Source: Actinoplanes utahensis
GTDB taxonomy: Bacteria; Actinomycetota; Actinomycetes; Mycobacteriales; Micromonosporaceae
Direction of reading: 5' to 3'
Length of the DNA: 64,000 bases
Assembly: GCF_016862455.1 (NCBI RefSeq)
Contig: NZ_BOMZ01000003.1
Span: 43,030-107,029, forward strand
How positions within the stretch are numbered: the stretch's first letter is position 1; the number at the start of each line of letters is the position of its first letter. Below are positions 17,925-25,440 of the stretch, piece after piece. Position numbers and translations under genes: made by a program. Under the pieces are notes generated by a model. It had not been told where the DNA came from. It was given only the letters and a program-made list of their open reading frames with translations, and did not search any database.

Positions 17925-19004
17925 TCACCGCCAGGCGTCGATGGGCACGCCGGTGCCGGCGCAGCCGTCGGCCATGTAGACCCAGCTCAGGGTGCCGTCG
18001 ATGGTGCGCAACTGACGGCTGTAGAGGCCCGTCGCGGCTCCCTCCACCTGGTCCAGGACGGCCAGGGTCGCACCGATCGTCTCGGGGCGCAGCATGCAGA
18101 GGACGCCGGGGGCCTTGCGGTCGGCGGCGGCGTTCAGCGCCGGATGGCCGAAGCCGGTGTCACGCAGGTCGCCGTAGGCCGTGGCCGCCCACGGCTCGGC
18201 GGCGAGGCGCGGGGCGAGCAGGTGGGCGCGGCTGCGGCCCGGCATCAGGGTGCCGTAGGCGAACACGGCGGGGGTGCACTCGCCGGGATGCGGGTACGTG
18301 CCGTCGGGCACCTCGTCGCCGATCGGCTCGGGCGCCCCGGCCGTGAACAGGGTGCGCAGCGGGGCGACGGCGGCGTAGTCGACGCTGGTCAGCGGGACGG
18401 GACGGCCGTGCAGCAGGGCGGGCCGGCGTTCCGGGCGGCCACCGATGTAGGCGGCGGGGCGCAGCACGCGGGCGCCGTTCTCCAGGGTCACCCGGCCGGT
18501 GTGCAGCAGCTGCAGGGTGTACCAGCCGGTGGAACGGCCCTCGATCATGTCGAGGCGGTCCAGTTCCCCCGGATCGGCCAGGGTGAGCACGGCGGTCTCG
18601 ACGTGGCCGGGCACCGCCGCCAGGGTGGCGGGGAGACGGCCCGCCCGGGTGGTGCCGGTGCACCACACCGAGGCCAGATCCGCGATCTCGCAGGCCAGGT
18701 TGACGGCCGGCAGCGACGTGCCGTTCCTCAAGATCTTGCCGGGGCAGGCGTTGGAACCGTAGCTGAGCAGCGGAACCCGCTCGGCGATCCGGGTCGCCCC
18801 CTGCCCGGCGAGCCAGTCGTCGAGACACATCCGCTCGATCGCCGACAGCACGACGGCCCAGCCGCTGGGACGGCCCTCGTCCGGCCGTACCGGCCAGCAC
18901 CGTTCATGCCGGTCCACCACCCAGGACCCGGCCGGGCGTCGGCCCGGGTACGGATCGACGGCGAAATCGGCGGCCGGCTGCCCGGGCCGTACCTCATCGG
19001 TCAT
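17925..19004 (-). CDS. Double gamma-glutamylcyclotransferase-fold (AIG2-like) protein
   Basis: Protein of 359 aa with two GGCT/AIG2-like modules. The first has LLSYGSNACPGKI (about residue 80) and the second VFAYGTLMPGRSRA (about residue 255). YGSN/YGTL loops bind the gamma-glutamyl moiety in the family. The tandem arrangement may be one catalytic and one structural domain. The first 70 residues precede the fold. The start MTDEVRPGQ (19004) was preferred to the GTG further upstream. It is convergent with the zinc/coiled-coil gene, 11 bases away. Confidence 0.75.
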   Translation of the reverse strand: MTDEVRPGQPAADFAVDPYPGRRPAGSWVVDRHERCWPVRPDEGRPSGWAVVLSAIERMCLDDWLAGQGATRIAERVPLLSYGSNACPGKILRNGTSLPAVNLACEIADLASVWCTGTTRAGRLPATLAAVPGHVETAVLTLADPGELDRLDMIEGRSTGWYTLQLLHTGRVTLENGARVLRPAAYIGGRPERRPALLHGRPVPLTSVDYAAVAPLRTLFTAGAPEPIGDEVPDGTYPHPGECTPAVFAYGTLMPGRSRAHLLAPRLAAEPWAATAYGDLRDTGFGHPALNAAADRKAPGVLCMLRPETIGATLAVLDQVEGAATGLYSRQLRTIDGTLSWVYMADGCAGTGVPIDAWR

Positions 19005-19354
19005 GTCGTCCCGTGCTCCGTCCCACCACACCTGAGCCTGGTGTTCTACCCGACCGGGGCCCGGAGGTCCAACCGTGGCCCGCTCTGCTGCTCCGGTGGG
19101 CCGGGGACGATGGGGGGCGCTCCAGGGACGATCGGGTGTACCCGGTGGGGTCCGGGGTACTGAACCGGGGCGGCGTGAACCTTCTCACCTTCGGCGGATG
19201 TCCCGGCGGAGTTGCGGAATGCTTCAGTGGCGCCCGGGATAGCCGATCACTACGGTGTGCGCACCGGCGGGTGACCGACGGTTCCGTGAATTGCGGGTGA
19301 ATCTGAGCGAGTGACCGACATCGCACCGCCCGTACAAGCGTCAAAGAACCATAA

Positions 19355-19372
19355 AGTGGACCAAGGTCCACT
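19355..19372. promoter_or_regulatory. Perfect palindrome upstream of rbpA
   Basis: AGTGGACC-AA-GGTCCACT is an 8+8 inverted repeat with a 2-base centre, flanked by AT-rich bases, about 20-60 bases upstream of the best promoter candidate for rbpA. It looks like a dimeric regulator site; the regulator is unknown. Confidence 0.6.
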
Positions 19373-19430
19373 CGGACGCCGGTTCGGTTTGCGAGCTGGG
19401 GTGAGTGGCCGGTTACGCTCATAGCGTTAA

Positions 19431-19450
19431 CACCGCCGATACCGGCGGTG
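19431..19450 (+). other. Hairpin in the rbpA leader
   Basis: CACCGCC (19431-19437) pairs with GGCGGTG (19444-19450) around GATACC, about 100 bases before the rbpA start. It could be a leader structure or an operator half. No role is shown. Confidence 0.4.
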
Positions 19451-19552
19451 CGAACAGACTTGGTGGCGCCGGGGGCCCGGCGGAGGAATCCGGCGGCCGT
19501 CCCTTTCGTTACACCAACGAGAGCAGCACCACGAGCGAGGGGAAAGCCGATC

Positions 19553-19891
19553 ATGGGCGAACGCATGCTGCGCGGCAGCCGTCTTGGCGCAGTCAGCTAC
19601 GAGTCCGACCGTAACACCGAGCTTGCGCCCCGGCAGACCCGTGAGTACTTGTGCGTCAAGGGTCACCAGTTCGAGGTGCCGTTCGCCGTCGACGCCGAGG
19701 TGCCCACCACCTGGGAGTGCAAGTTCGACGGCAGCGTCGCCCGGCTGATCGACGGCAGCGAGCCGGAGCAGAAGAAGGCGAAGCCGCCGCGCACCCACTG
19801 GGACATGCTCCTGGAGCGGCGTTCGATCGCCGAGCTCGAGGACATCCTCAACGAGCGGCTGCAGGAGGTCCGCACCCGCCGCGGCCGCTAG
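19553..19891 (+). CDS. rbpA: RNA polymerase-binding protein RbpA
   Basis: RbpA, 112 aa, binds the primary sigma factor and the RNA polymerase core and stabilises open complexes at housekeeping promoters; it is specific to actinobacteria. The N-terminal tail has LRGSRLGAVSYESDRN, the core domain EYLCVKGHQFEVPF..WECKFDG, the basic linker KKAKPPR and the sigma-interaction domain THWDMLLERRSIAELEDIL. Three zinc-ligand positions (C, H, C) are present but the fourth Cys of the Streptomyces form (CKVCG) is Asp (CKFDG). Start: ATG 19553 with GAGGGGAAAG upstream. A terminator follows at 19912-19944. Confidence 0.97.
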   Translation: MGERMLRGSRLGAVSYESDRNTELAPRQTREYLCVKGHQFEVPFAVDAEVPTTWECKFDGSVARLIDGSEPEQKKAKPPRTHWDMLLERRSIAELEDILNERLQEVRTRRGR

Positions 19892-19911
19892 CCACGCACG
19901 CGATTCACGAC

Positions 19912-19944
19912 GAGAAGGCCGTCCCGTCCCGGGGCGGCCTTCTC
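19912..19944 (+). terminator. rbpA terminator
   Basis: GAGAAGGCCG (19912-19921) pairs exactly with CGGCCTTCTC (19935-19944), 20 bases past the rbpA stop. The loop is short and GC-rich. Confidence 0.8.
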
Positions 19945-19990
19945 CGCATGCCCGAACACTCGCCCCGCCTGCGGACCGGGGTGACGCGGC

Positions 19991-20374
19991 TCAGGCGCCG
20001 GGTGCGCGGGAGGCGATGATGACGCGGTTGCCGTCGGGGTCGGTGACGGTGGCCATCCGCTCGCCCCACGGCTGGTCGGCCGGCTCCTCGAGCACCGGGG
20101 TGCCGCCGTCGCGCAGGCGTTGCACGGCGGCATCGCAGTCGCCGGTGTAGAACCACAGGGTGACCCGGTCGTTGACCAGTGTGCCGGGCTGATCCTGCTG
20201 GCCGATGCCCAACCGGGTGCTGCCGATCCGCACGCTGACGTAGGCGGGCTCGCCCTCGGGCGGGAACCGGTAGAAGACCTCACCGCCGGCCAGGTCCCGG
20301 TAGAACCCCAGCGAGCGGGCCAGGTCCGGCGTGCTCAGGATCGGGAACATCTCGTCGAAAACAGGCCGCTCCAC
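19991..20374 (-). CDS. Glyoxalase/bleomycin-resistance (VOC) fold protein
   Basis: Protein of 127 aa with paired beta-alpha-beta-beta-beta modules: FPILSTPDLARSLGFYRDL at the start and DQPWGERMATVTDPDGN near the end, typical of VOC proteins. Metal-ligand positions and substrate cannot be assigned. The start is uncertain: GTG 20374 is used, ATG 20350 is possible. It is convergent with rbpA. Upstream of it (20375-20760), about 386 bases have no supported gene. Confidence 0.8.
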   Translation of the reverse strand: MERPVFDEMFPILSTPDLARSLGFYRDLAGGEVFYRFPPEGEPAYVSVRIGSTRLGIGQQDQPGTLVNDRVTLWFYTGDCDAAVQRLRDGGTPVLEEPADQPWGERMATVTDPDGNRVIIASRAPGA

Positions 20375-20760
20375 CCTGCCGAGCCTAGAGAACACCGCCG
20401 TCCGCCGCCACCGTTCCCGGCGCGGGTCCCCGGTCACGGCCCCGTCGAGCCGACGTCCCGAGCTGCCGCGAGGTCGTGCAGGCGGTTGCCGGAGAAGACG
20501 AGGGGCGTGCACGTACAGGAGGGTGAGCACGTGGTCTCCGGCCGCCGTCTCGGTCTCGACACCGACCCGGAGGGTGGCCGTGGCGCGGTCTAGGAGGACG
20601 GCTCCGTCACTGCACCGCGGGCGCCGGGTAGGCGGCCGGCGCGATCCTTTCCCTCAGGGGAAGGGCGTGGAGACGTAAGCGGGAGCACGGAGGCGAGCGG
20701 GCACCGGCCGCGCAGGGACAAACAGCGCAACCGGATGCATCTGCTGCAGGTCGCCGAGCA

Positions 20761-21007
20761 GCACTGAAGACCGCCGCGGCGACTCTGATCGACCGGCTCG
20801 GCTACGACACCGTCGACGCCGGCACACTCGCCGAGAGCTGGCGCATCGACCCGGAGACCACGGCGTACACCCGCCTCTACCTCGCCGACCCCGCCACCCC
20901 CCGGCGACCGGATGATGCAGGCCCCCGCCGCCCCGTGCCCGCCCGCCGAGCTGCGCCGTGCCCTCGAAGCCGCCGCACGTGTCCACGTGGCCGGCGGGGC
21001 GTTCTGA
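20761..21007 (+). pseudogene. Fragment of an NADPH:F420-type reductase
   Basis: In frame from 20761 the DNA reads ATLIDRLGYDTVDAGTLAES then W, close to the conserved C-terminal part of actinobacterial NADP/F420-dependent oxidoreductases. The match fades after about 20895. From about 20920 a different frame reads PPAELRRALEAAARVHVAGG with a stop at 21005, which resembles the family's last helix. The N-terminal Rossmann part is absent. So it is a 5'-truncated, frameshifted remnant. Identification is from motif memory. Confidence 0.6.
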
Positions 21008-21044
21008 GCCGGGCGGACACGTCCGCGCCGGCAGAGGACGGCCG

Positions 21045-21677
21045 TCATCCCGACGGCGCTTTGCGGGCGTGGATCCTCTGCACGACGCCGGCTTTCAGCC
21101 GTTCCTGCTCGATGATGTCGAAGCCGGTCGCGCGGACCAGGGGAAGGGTGCGCTGGGTGAAGCGTTCGCCCTGCAGCGGCAGGGTGACGCGCTCGACGAG
21201 CCATTGCAGCAGGTGAAGAGCACGACTGGTGCTGGCGACGTGATCGAGCAGCAGAAGCCGGCCGCCGGGCCGCAGCACGCGGCGCATCTCGGTGAGCGCG
21301 GTGGCGCTGTCGGCGATGGCGCACAGCGAGAGGACGCAGGTGACGGTGTCGAACGACTCGTCGGGGAAGGAGAGGGCGTGCGCGTCGCCTTCGCGCAGGT
21401 CGGCGGGGCGCCCGAGGGCGGTGGCGCGGCGACGGGCGATGTCGAGCATGGCCGGGGCGAGCTCGATGCCGGTCAGCTGGATGTCCGCCGGGTAGTGGCG
21501 CAGGGTGAGGCCGGTGCCGACGGCGACTTCGAGGACTCGGCCGGTGGCGCGGGAGGCGACCCATTCGCGGCCGCCGGCGAGGAGCCGGGCTTCGACGTAG
21601 CGCATGCCCCGGTCGTAGCGGGCGGCCTGCCTGTCCCAGACCCTGCGTGATTTGGCGATCGTCGTGGGCGGTGGCAT
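21045..21677 (-). CDS. Class I SAM-dependent methyltransferase (UbiE/MenG-like)
   Basis: Methyltransferase of 210 aa. SAM motif I is VLEVAVGTGLTLRHY (about residue 50), the acidic loop is GIELAPAML, then EGDAHALSF and a post-motif MRRVLRPGGRLLLLDH. The N-terminal WDRQAARYDRGM resembles methyltransferases acting on lipids or quinones. ATG 21677 has AAGGGGG upstream and was preferred over the longer frame. The substrate is unknown. Upstream 21678-22067 (390 bases) has no supported gene. Confidence 0.88.
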   Translation of the reverse strand: MPPPTTIAKSRRVWDRQAARYDRGMRYVEARLLAGGREWVASRATGRVLEVAVGTGLTLRHYPADIQLTGIELAPAMLDIARRRATALGRPADLREGDAHALSFPDESFDTVTCVLSLCAIADSATALTEMRRVLRPGGRLLLLDHVASTSRALHLLQWLVERVTLPLQGERFTQRTLPLVRATGFDIIEQERLKAGVVQRIHARKAPSG

Positions 21678-22067
21678 CCTGCCCCCTTCGTCGGGGTCGA
21701 TGTCGTCACGGTAGCGGCGCCCGTCCACTCGCCGGACCCCTCAGCATCCCGCGGTGCCGTGAATCGCCGCCGTCCCTGACGAGGCACGGTGGGTGCGTGG
21801 GCAGGTGCGCCGGGAAGCCTGGTCGGCGATGTGATCGCCGTGCCCGTTTCCGGAAGGGCCTCGCGGCCCCCACACCGCCTCACCAGCACCGTCACCTGTT
21901 CGGCCGGGCCAACCGACGGGAGGCCGGCCGCACCGGCGACATCCTGCGCTGCACGCTGCCTGCCTGCCTCACCAGACGGTACGGTCGTCTGACCGCCCTC
22001 GGCACCCTGAACCTGGACGTCGTCCCGGATGAGGTGTTCGTGTTCCCCGACCCCAACGGCGCCGGCG

Positions 22068-23066
22068 CTACCGATCGCGGTGGCCGGCGGCGCTGTGCGC
22101 GGTACGGGCGTCGAAGCGCCTGCGGTACTCCGACGGCGAGGTGTCGAAGGCCGCGGCGAAGCTCTGCCGCAGGGTGACGGTGCTGCCGAAGCCGCTGGCG
22201 GCGGCGACCTGGTCGACCGGCAGGTCGGTCGACTCCAGCAGCCGGCGGGCTTCGTCGAGGCGCTGGCGCTTGACCCACACCGCGGGGGTGACCCCGGTGG
22301 AGGCTTGGAACGCCCGGATGAAGGTCCGCCGGCTCAGGTGCGCGACGTCGGCCAGCCGTTCCACCGGCAGCGGCTCGGCCAGGTGCCGCAACGCCCACTC
22401 GAGCACGACGGCGATCGGATCGTTCACCGACTGCACGGGCAGCGGCCGTTCGATGTACTGCGCCTGCCCGCCCTCGCGGTGCGGGGCCACCACGAGGCTG
22501 CGGGCGACCCGGTTGGCCGCCGCGGCGCCGAGCCGGCTGCGGACCAGATGCAGGCAGGCGTCGAGGGCCGAGGCGGTGCCGGCGGAGGTCAGCACGTCGC
22601 CGTGGTCGATGTACAGCACGGAGGAGTCCACGCTGATGTCGCGGTGCCGGGCGGTGAGCATGTCGACTCCCTGCCAGTGCGTCACCGCGGTCCGCCCGGA
22701 CAGCAGTCCGGCGTCGGCCACGGCGACGGCGCCGAGGCACAGTCCGGCGATCACGGCGCCGCGGTCGTGGGCTGCTTGGAGGGTGCGCCGCAGCACAGGG
22801 CTCGCGGCGCGGCCGTCCTCGAACCAGGACGGGACGACCACGACATCGGCCTGCTCGGCCGCGGCGGGACCTCGGACGTCCCCGATGCGGTAGCCCTCGG
22901 CGGTGCGGACCGACCCGGCACGGTCGGCGAAGAGCACCGTCGTCCAGTCACCCAGTCCCTGCCGCCGGACCTCGTCGAAGACGAGCTGCGGCACGGCGAG
23001 ATGGAACATCGTGACGCCGTCGAAGGCGTGGACGGCGACGCGGAGAACACCCTCAGCGGTTGGCAC
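22068..23066 (-). CDS. GlxA-family regulator (DJ-1/PfpI domain plus AraC HTH)
   Basis: Transcriptional regulator of 332 aa. The N-terminal DJ-1/PfpI-like domain (about 5-180) has the nucleophile-elbow-like IAGLCLGAVAVADAG with Cys. The C-terminal AraC domain (about 225-320) has LADVAHLSRRTFIRAF and VAAASGFGSTVTLRQSF. GTG 23066 is taken as start because the domain begins there. It is divergent to an isochorismatase-fold hydrolase, 110 bases apart, a common pairing that suggests it regulates that gene. Confidence 0.88.
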   Translation of the reverse strand: MPTAEGVLRVAVHAFDGVTMFHLAVPQLVFDEVRRQGLGDWTTVLFADRAGSVRTAEGYRIGDVRGPAAAEQADVVVVPSWFEDGRAASPVLRRTLQAAHDRGAVIAGLCLGAVAVADAGLLSGRTAVTHWQGVDMLTARHRDISVDSSVLYIDHGDVLTSAGTASALDACLHLVRSRLGAAAANRVARSLVVAPHREGGQAQYIERPLPVQSVNDPIAVVLEWALRHLAEPLPVERLADVAHLSRRTFIRAFQASTGVTPAVWVKRQRLDEARRLLESTDLPVDQVAAASGFGSTVTLRQSFAAAFDTSPSEYRRRFDARTAHSAAGHRDR

Positions 23067-23176
23067 GAATCCATCGTAACGACGCACCTGTGCCAATGGT
23101 CCGCCCCGTCCCACGCCCGCACACTGGACAGGTCGCCACCGATGCGGCGGCACCGACATCAAGGAGCTCACCGACC

Positions 23177-23815
23177 ATGACCACCCCACGCCGCGCCCTC
23201 ATCGTCATCGACGTGCAGCAGGAGTACTTCAGCGGCCCGCTGGAGATCCGGTATCCGCCGCACGCCGACTCGCTGCCCCGGATCGCGCAAGCGATCGACG
23301 CGGCCACCGCCGCGGGCATTCCCGTCGTCGCGGTGCAGCACACGGCGGGTGAGGGCGCACCCGTGTTCGATCCCACCGGGCCCGGCTTCGAGCTGCACCC
23401 GGAGGTCGCGAGCCGCCGCACGGACGAGTGGAAGTCGGTCGTCAAGCGGTACGGCACCGTGTTCGCCGGCACCGACCTGCTGCCCTGGCTGCGGGAACGC
23501 GGCATCGACACGATCACCCTCGTCGGTTACATGACCAACAACTGCGTGCTGGCGTCCGCCGCCGAGGCCGAAACCCACGGGCTGGCCGCCGAGGTGCTCG
23601 CCGATGCCACCGGCGCCATCCACATCGCCAACGAGGCCGGCTTCGCCGACGCAAAGACGATCCACACCACGCTGATGGCCCTGCTCGACTCGAACCTCGC
23701 CGCCGTCGCCGACACCGCGACCTGGTCCGGCGCCGTCACGACGGGCCGGTCGCTGCCCAAGCCCGACCTGGGCGCCTCGGCGGTCACCGGCGCGCAGCGC
23801 GCCGGACAGGCCTGA
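23177..23815 (+). CDS. Isochorismatase-family cysteine hydrolase
   Basis: Hydrolase of 212 aa. The catalytic triad of the family is visible: Asp in ALIVIDVQQEYF (about residue 12), a Lys in SVVKRYGTVFAG, and the nucleophile Cys in GYMTNNCVLAS. Family members cleave amides or vinyl ethers (nicotinamidase, ureidoacrylate or isochorismate type); the substrate is not assignable. ATG 23177 has AAGGAG upstream. It is divergent to the GlxA-like regulator. Confidence 0.9.
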   Translation: MTTPRRALIVIDVQQEYFSGPLEIRYPPHADSLPRIAQAIDAATAAGIPVVAVQHTAGEGAPVFDPTGPGFELHPEVASRRTDEWKSVVKRYGTVFAGTDLLPWLRERGIDTITLVGYMTNNCVLASAAEAETHGLAAEVLADATGAIHIANEAGFADAKTIHTTLMALLDSNLAAVADTATWSGAVTTGRSLPKPDLGASAVTGAQRAGQA

Positions 23816-23842
23816 TCCTCGCCCACCCACCCGCCCGGGCAC

Positions 23843-23922
23843 GTGCCGTCGGCAGTGGGCGGGTGCCGTCGGCAGCGGGCGGGCGCCGTCGGCAGCGGTC
23901 GGGCGCCGTCGGCAGCGGTCGG
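23843..23922. repeat. 20-bp tandem repeat, four copies
   Basis: Four contiguous 20-base units (gtgccgtcggcag..) span 23843-23922, with two variant pairs. They lie in the gene-free 23816-24079 between the hydrolase and fxsA. There are no spacers, so it is not a CRISPR. Confidence 0.85.
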
Positions 23923-23995
23923 CGGCACGACCACGACACCGGCGGCCGGCCCGCTGCGGCATGTTGAAAGGCCCGAGTCCGCGCCGGCTCGGTGG

Positions 23996-24039
23996 CCCCG
24001 GACGCCGCGCGCATCGGCCCCGGACGCCGCGCGCATCGG
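23996..24039. repeat. 22-bp tandem repeat, two copies
   Basis: 23996-24017 and 24018-24039 are identical (ccccggacgccgcgcg..). They lie close to the 20-bp repeats, in the same gene-free stretch before fxsA. Confidence 0.85.
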
Positions 24040-24079
24040 CGGCGGGTGCGCGCCCCGACGGCTGACGGGGCGCCGGGGG

Positions 24080-24589
24080 TCAGCGGATGATCTCGCCCTC
24101 GATGGCGGCGGCCGGAGGGCGGGGCTGCTGCTCGTCGACGACCACGACGGTGACCGGGGCGTCCTGGTGGACGCGGACGCGGCGGGGGCCGAACAGGTCG
24201 CCGGTGGCGGCGCCGCCGAGGCTGCGCTCGGCGAGGCGCTCGACGCCACGGCGGGCCAGCACCCGGCCGGGCGGCAGGAGCAGCAGCAGGCCGGCGACGC
24301 CGGTGACGAAGCCGGGCAGGGCCAGCAGCAGGGCGCCGCCGAGGCCGATCAGTGAGTTGCTGACCTCGGCGCCGGGTGGCCGGCCGGCACGCGCCGCCTC
24401 CTGGAAGGCGTGCCAGCCGCGGATGCCCTCACGGCGCAGCAGGGCGATGCCGGCGATGCTGCAGAGGGCCAGCGCCAGCAGCGCGAAGCCGAAGCCGATG
24501 GCGTGCGCCACCGACACGAAGACCGCGAACTCCGCCAGGGCCAGCAGCGGGAACGCGATCGGGAGATAGGCCAGCCTGCTACGGCGCAT
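24080..24589 (-). CDS. fxsA: FxsA-family membrane protein
   Basis: Membrane protein of 169 aa. TM helices lie at about 7-27, 29-50 and 75-105, with the family core around REGIRGW and GALLLALPGFVTGVAGLLLLL. A cytoplasmic tail of about 60 residues follows. FxsA in E. coli affects phage T7 exclusion; its normal role is unclear. In mycobacteria it sits near rbpA and ppm1, and here it lies directly downstream of ppm1 on the same strand. Confidence 0.9.
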   Translation of the reverse strand: MRRSRLAYLPIAFPLLALAEFAVFVSVAHAIGFGFALLALALCSIAGIALLRREGIRGWHAFQEAARAGRPPGAEVSNSLIGLGGALLLALPGFVTGVAGLLLLLPPGRVLARRGVERLAERSLGGAATGDLFGPRRVRVHQDAPVTVVVVDEQQPRPPAAAIEGEIIR

Positions 24590-24651
24590 CGCAAGATCCT
24601 CCGGGGGTGTCGCGAGCCCGTCTCACGACGGGCTCCTCCCAGCATGACACC

Positions 24652-25440
24652 TCACGGCCAGGAGTTGCCCTGCCGAGGTTTGCGGTTGAGCAGGCCGAGC
24701 AGGCTCTCCTTGCGGGCCTGTGCGCCCCACAGGGTGACCCTGAGCAGTTGTTCCTTGAAGATGTTGCCGCTCATCTTGCTCACGCCGATTTCGCGTTCGG
24801 TGAACGTGATCGGCACCTCGATCATCCGGAAGCCCTGTTTGTAGGACCGCCAGGTCATCTCGACCTGGAAGGAGTAGCCGGTGGAGGCGATCGTCGAGAC
24901 GTCGATCTTGTCGAGGAGGGCGATGCGGTAGGCCCGGTAGCCGGCGGTCGCGTCCTTGAACGGCATGCCCAGCGCCATCCGGATGTACAGGTTGCCGCCC
25001 CGCGACAGCAGCAGCCGCCGCAGCGGCCAGTTGTGCACGCTGCCACCGGCGATGTAGCGGGTGCCGATGACCGCGTCGTGGTCGGCGAGGGCGTCGAGCA
25101 GCCGGTGCAGTTCCTCGGGGGCGTGCGAGCCGTCCGCGTCCATCTCGACGACCGCGTCGTAGCCCTTGTCCTTGGCCCACTGGAAGCCGGCCTTGTAGGC
25201 CTCGCCGAGGCCTTCCTTGCCGGCCCGGTGCATGACGAAGATCTGATCGTCGGCCTCGGCGAGCTCGTCGGCGATCGCGCCGGTGCCGTCGGGCGAGTTG
25301 TCGTCGGCGATCAGGATGTCCACGGACGGAACCGCGGTGCGGGTCCGTTCGGTGATCAGCCGGACGTTGTCCGCCTCGTTGTAGGTGGGGATGATCACGA
25401 GGACCCGTCCCACTCCCGGGTAGCCTTCCGCCTCGCTCAC
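24652..25440 (-). CDS. ppm1: Polyprenol-phosphate mannosyltransferase Ppm1 (DPM1-type)
   Basis: GT2-family glycosyltransferase, 262 aa. It makes polyprenyl-phosphate-mannose from GDP-mannose at the inner membrane face, the donor for lipoglycan and protein O-mannosylation. Visible motifs are LVIIPTYNEADN, ADDNSPDGTG, EMDADGSHAPEEL (DXD) and GTRYIAGGSV. It has no TM domain, unlike some DPM proteins. GTG 25440 overlaps the lnt stop (GTGA), so the two are co-translated. In M. tuberculosis these activities are one fused protein. Confidence 0.93.
   Translation of the reverse strand: MSEAEGYPGVGRVLVIIPTYNEADNVRLITERTRTAVPSVDILIADDNSPDGTGAIADELAEADDQIFVMHRAGKEGLGEAYKAGFQWAKDKGYDAVVEMDADGSHAPEELHRLLDALADHDAVIGTRYIAGGSVHNWPLRRLLLSRGGNLYIRMALGMPFKDATAGYRAYRIALLDKIDVSTIASTGYSFQVEMTWRSYKQGFRMIEVPITFTEREIGVSKMSGNIFKEQLLRVTLWGAQARKESLLGLLNRKPRQGNSWP

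Larger units (their letters stand above)
19005..19552. other. rbpA upstream region
   Basis: A 548-base gap holds the rbpA control region. Its first 300 bases show no coding sequence. Further in are a perfect palindrome (19355-19372), a possible -35/-10 pair (TTGCGA 19389-19394, TACGCT 19414-19419, 19-base spacer) and a hairpin in the presumed leader (19431-19450). Confidence 0.6.

Noticed and set aside
21729..22067. Plus-strand frame reading LTALGTLNLDVVPDEVFVF
   Set aside because: A short protein-like run but no start, no family match and no neighbours to support it. May be a remnant; not listed as a gene.
23843..24039. CRISPR or attachment site from direct repeats
   Set aside because: Contiguous low-complexity tandem units; no integrase or tRNA end.
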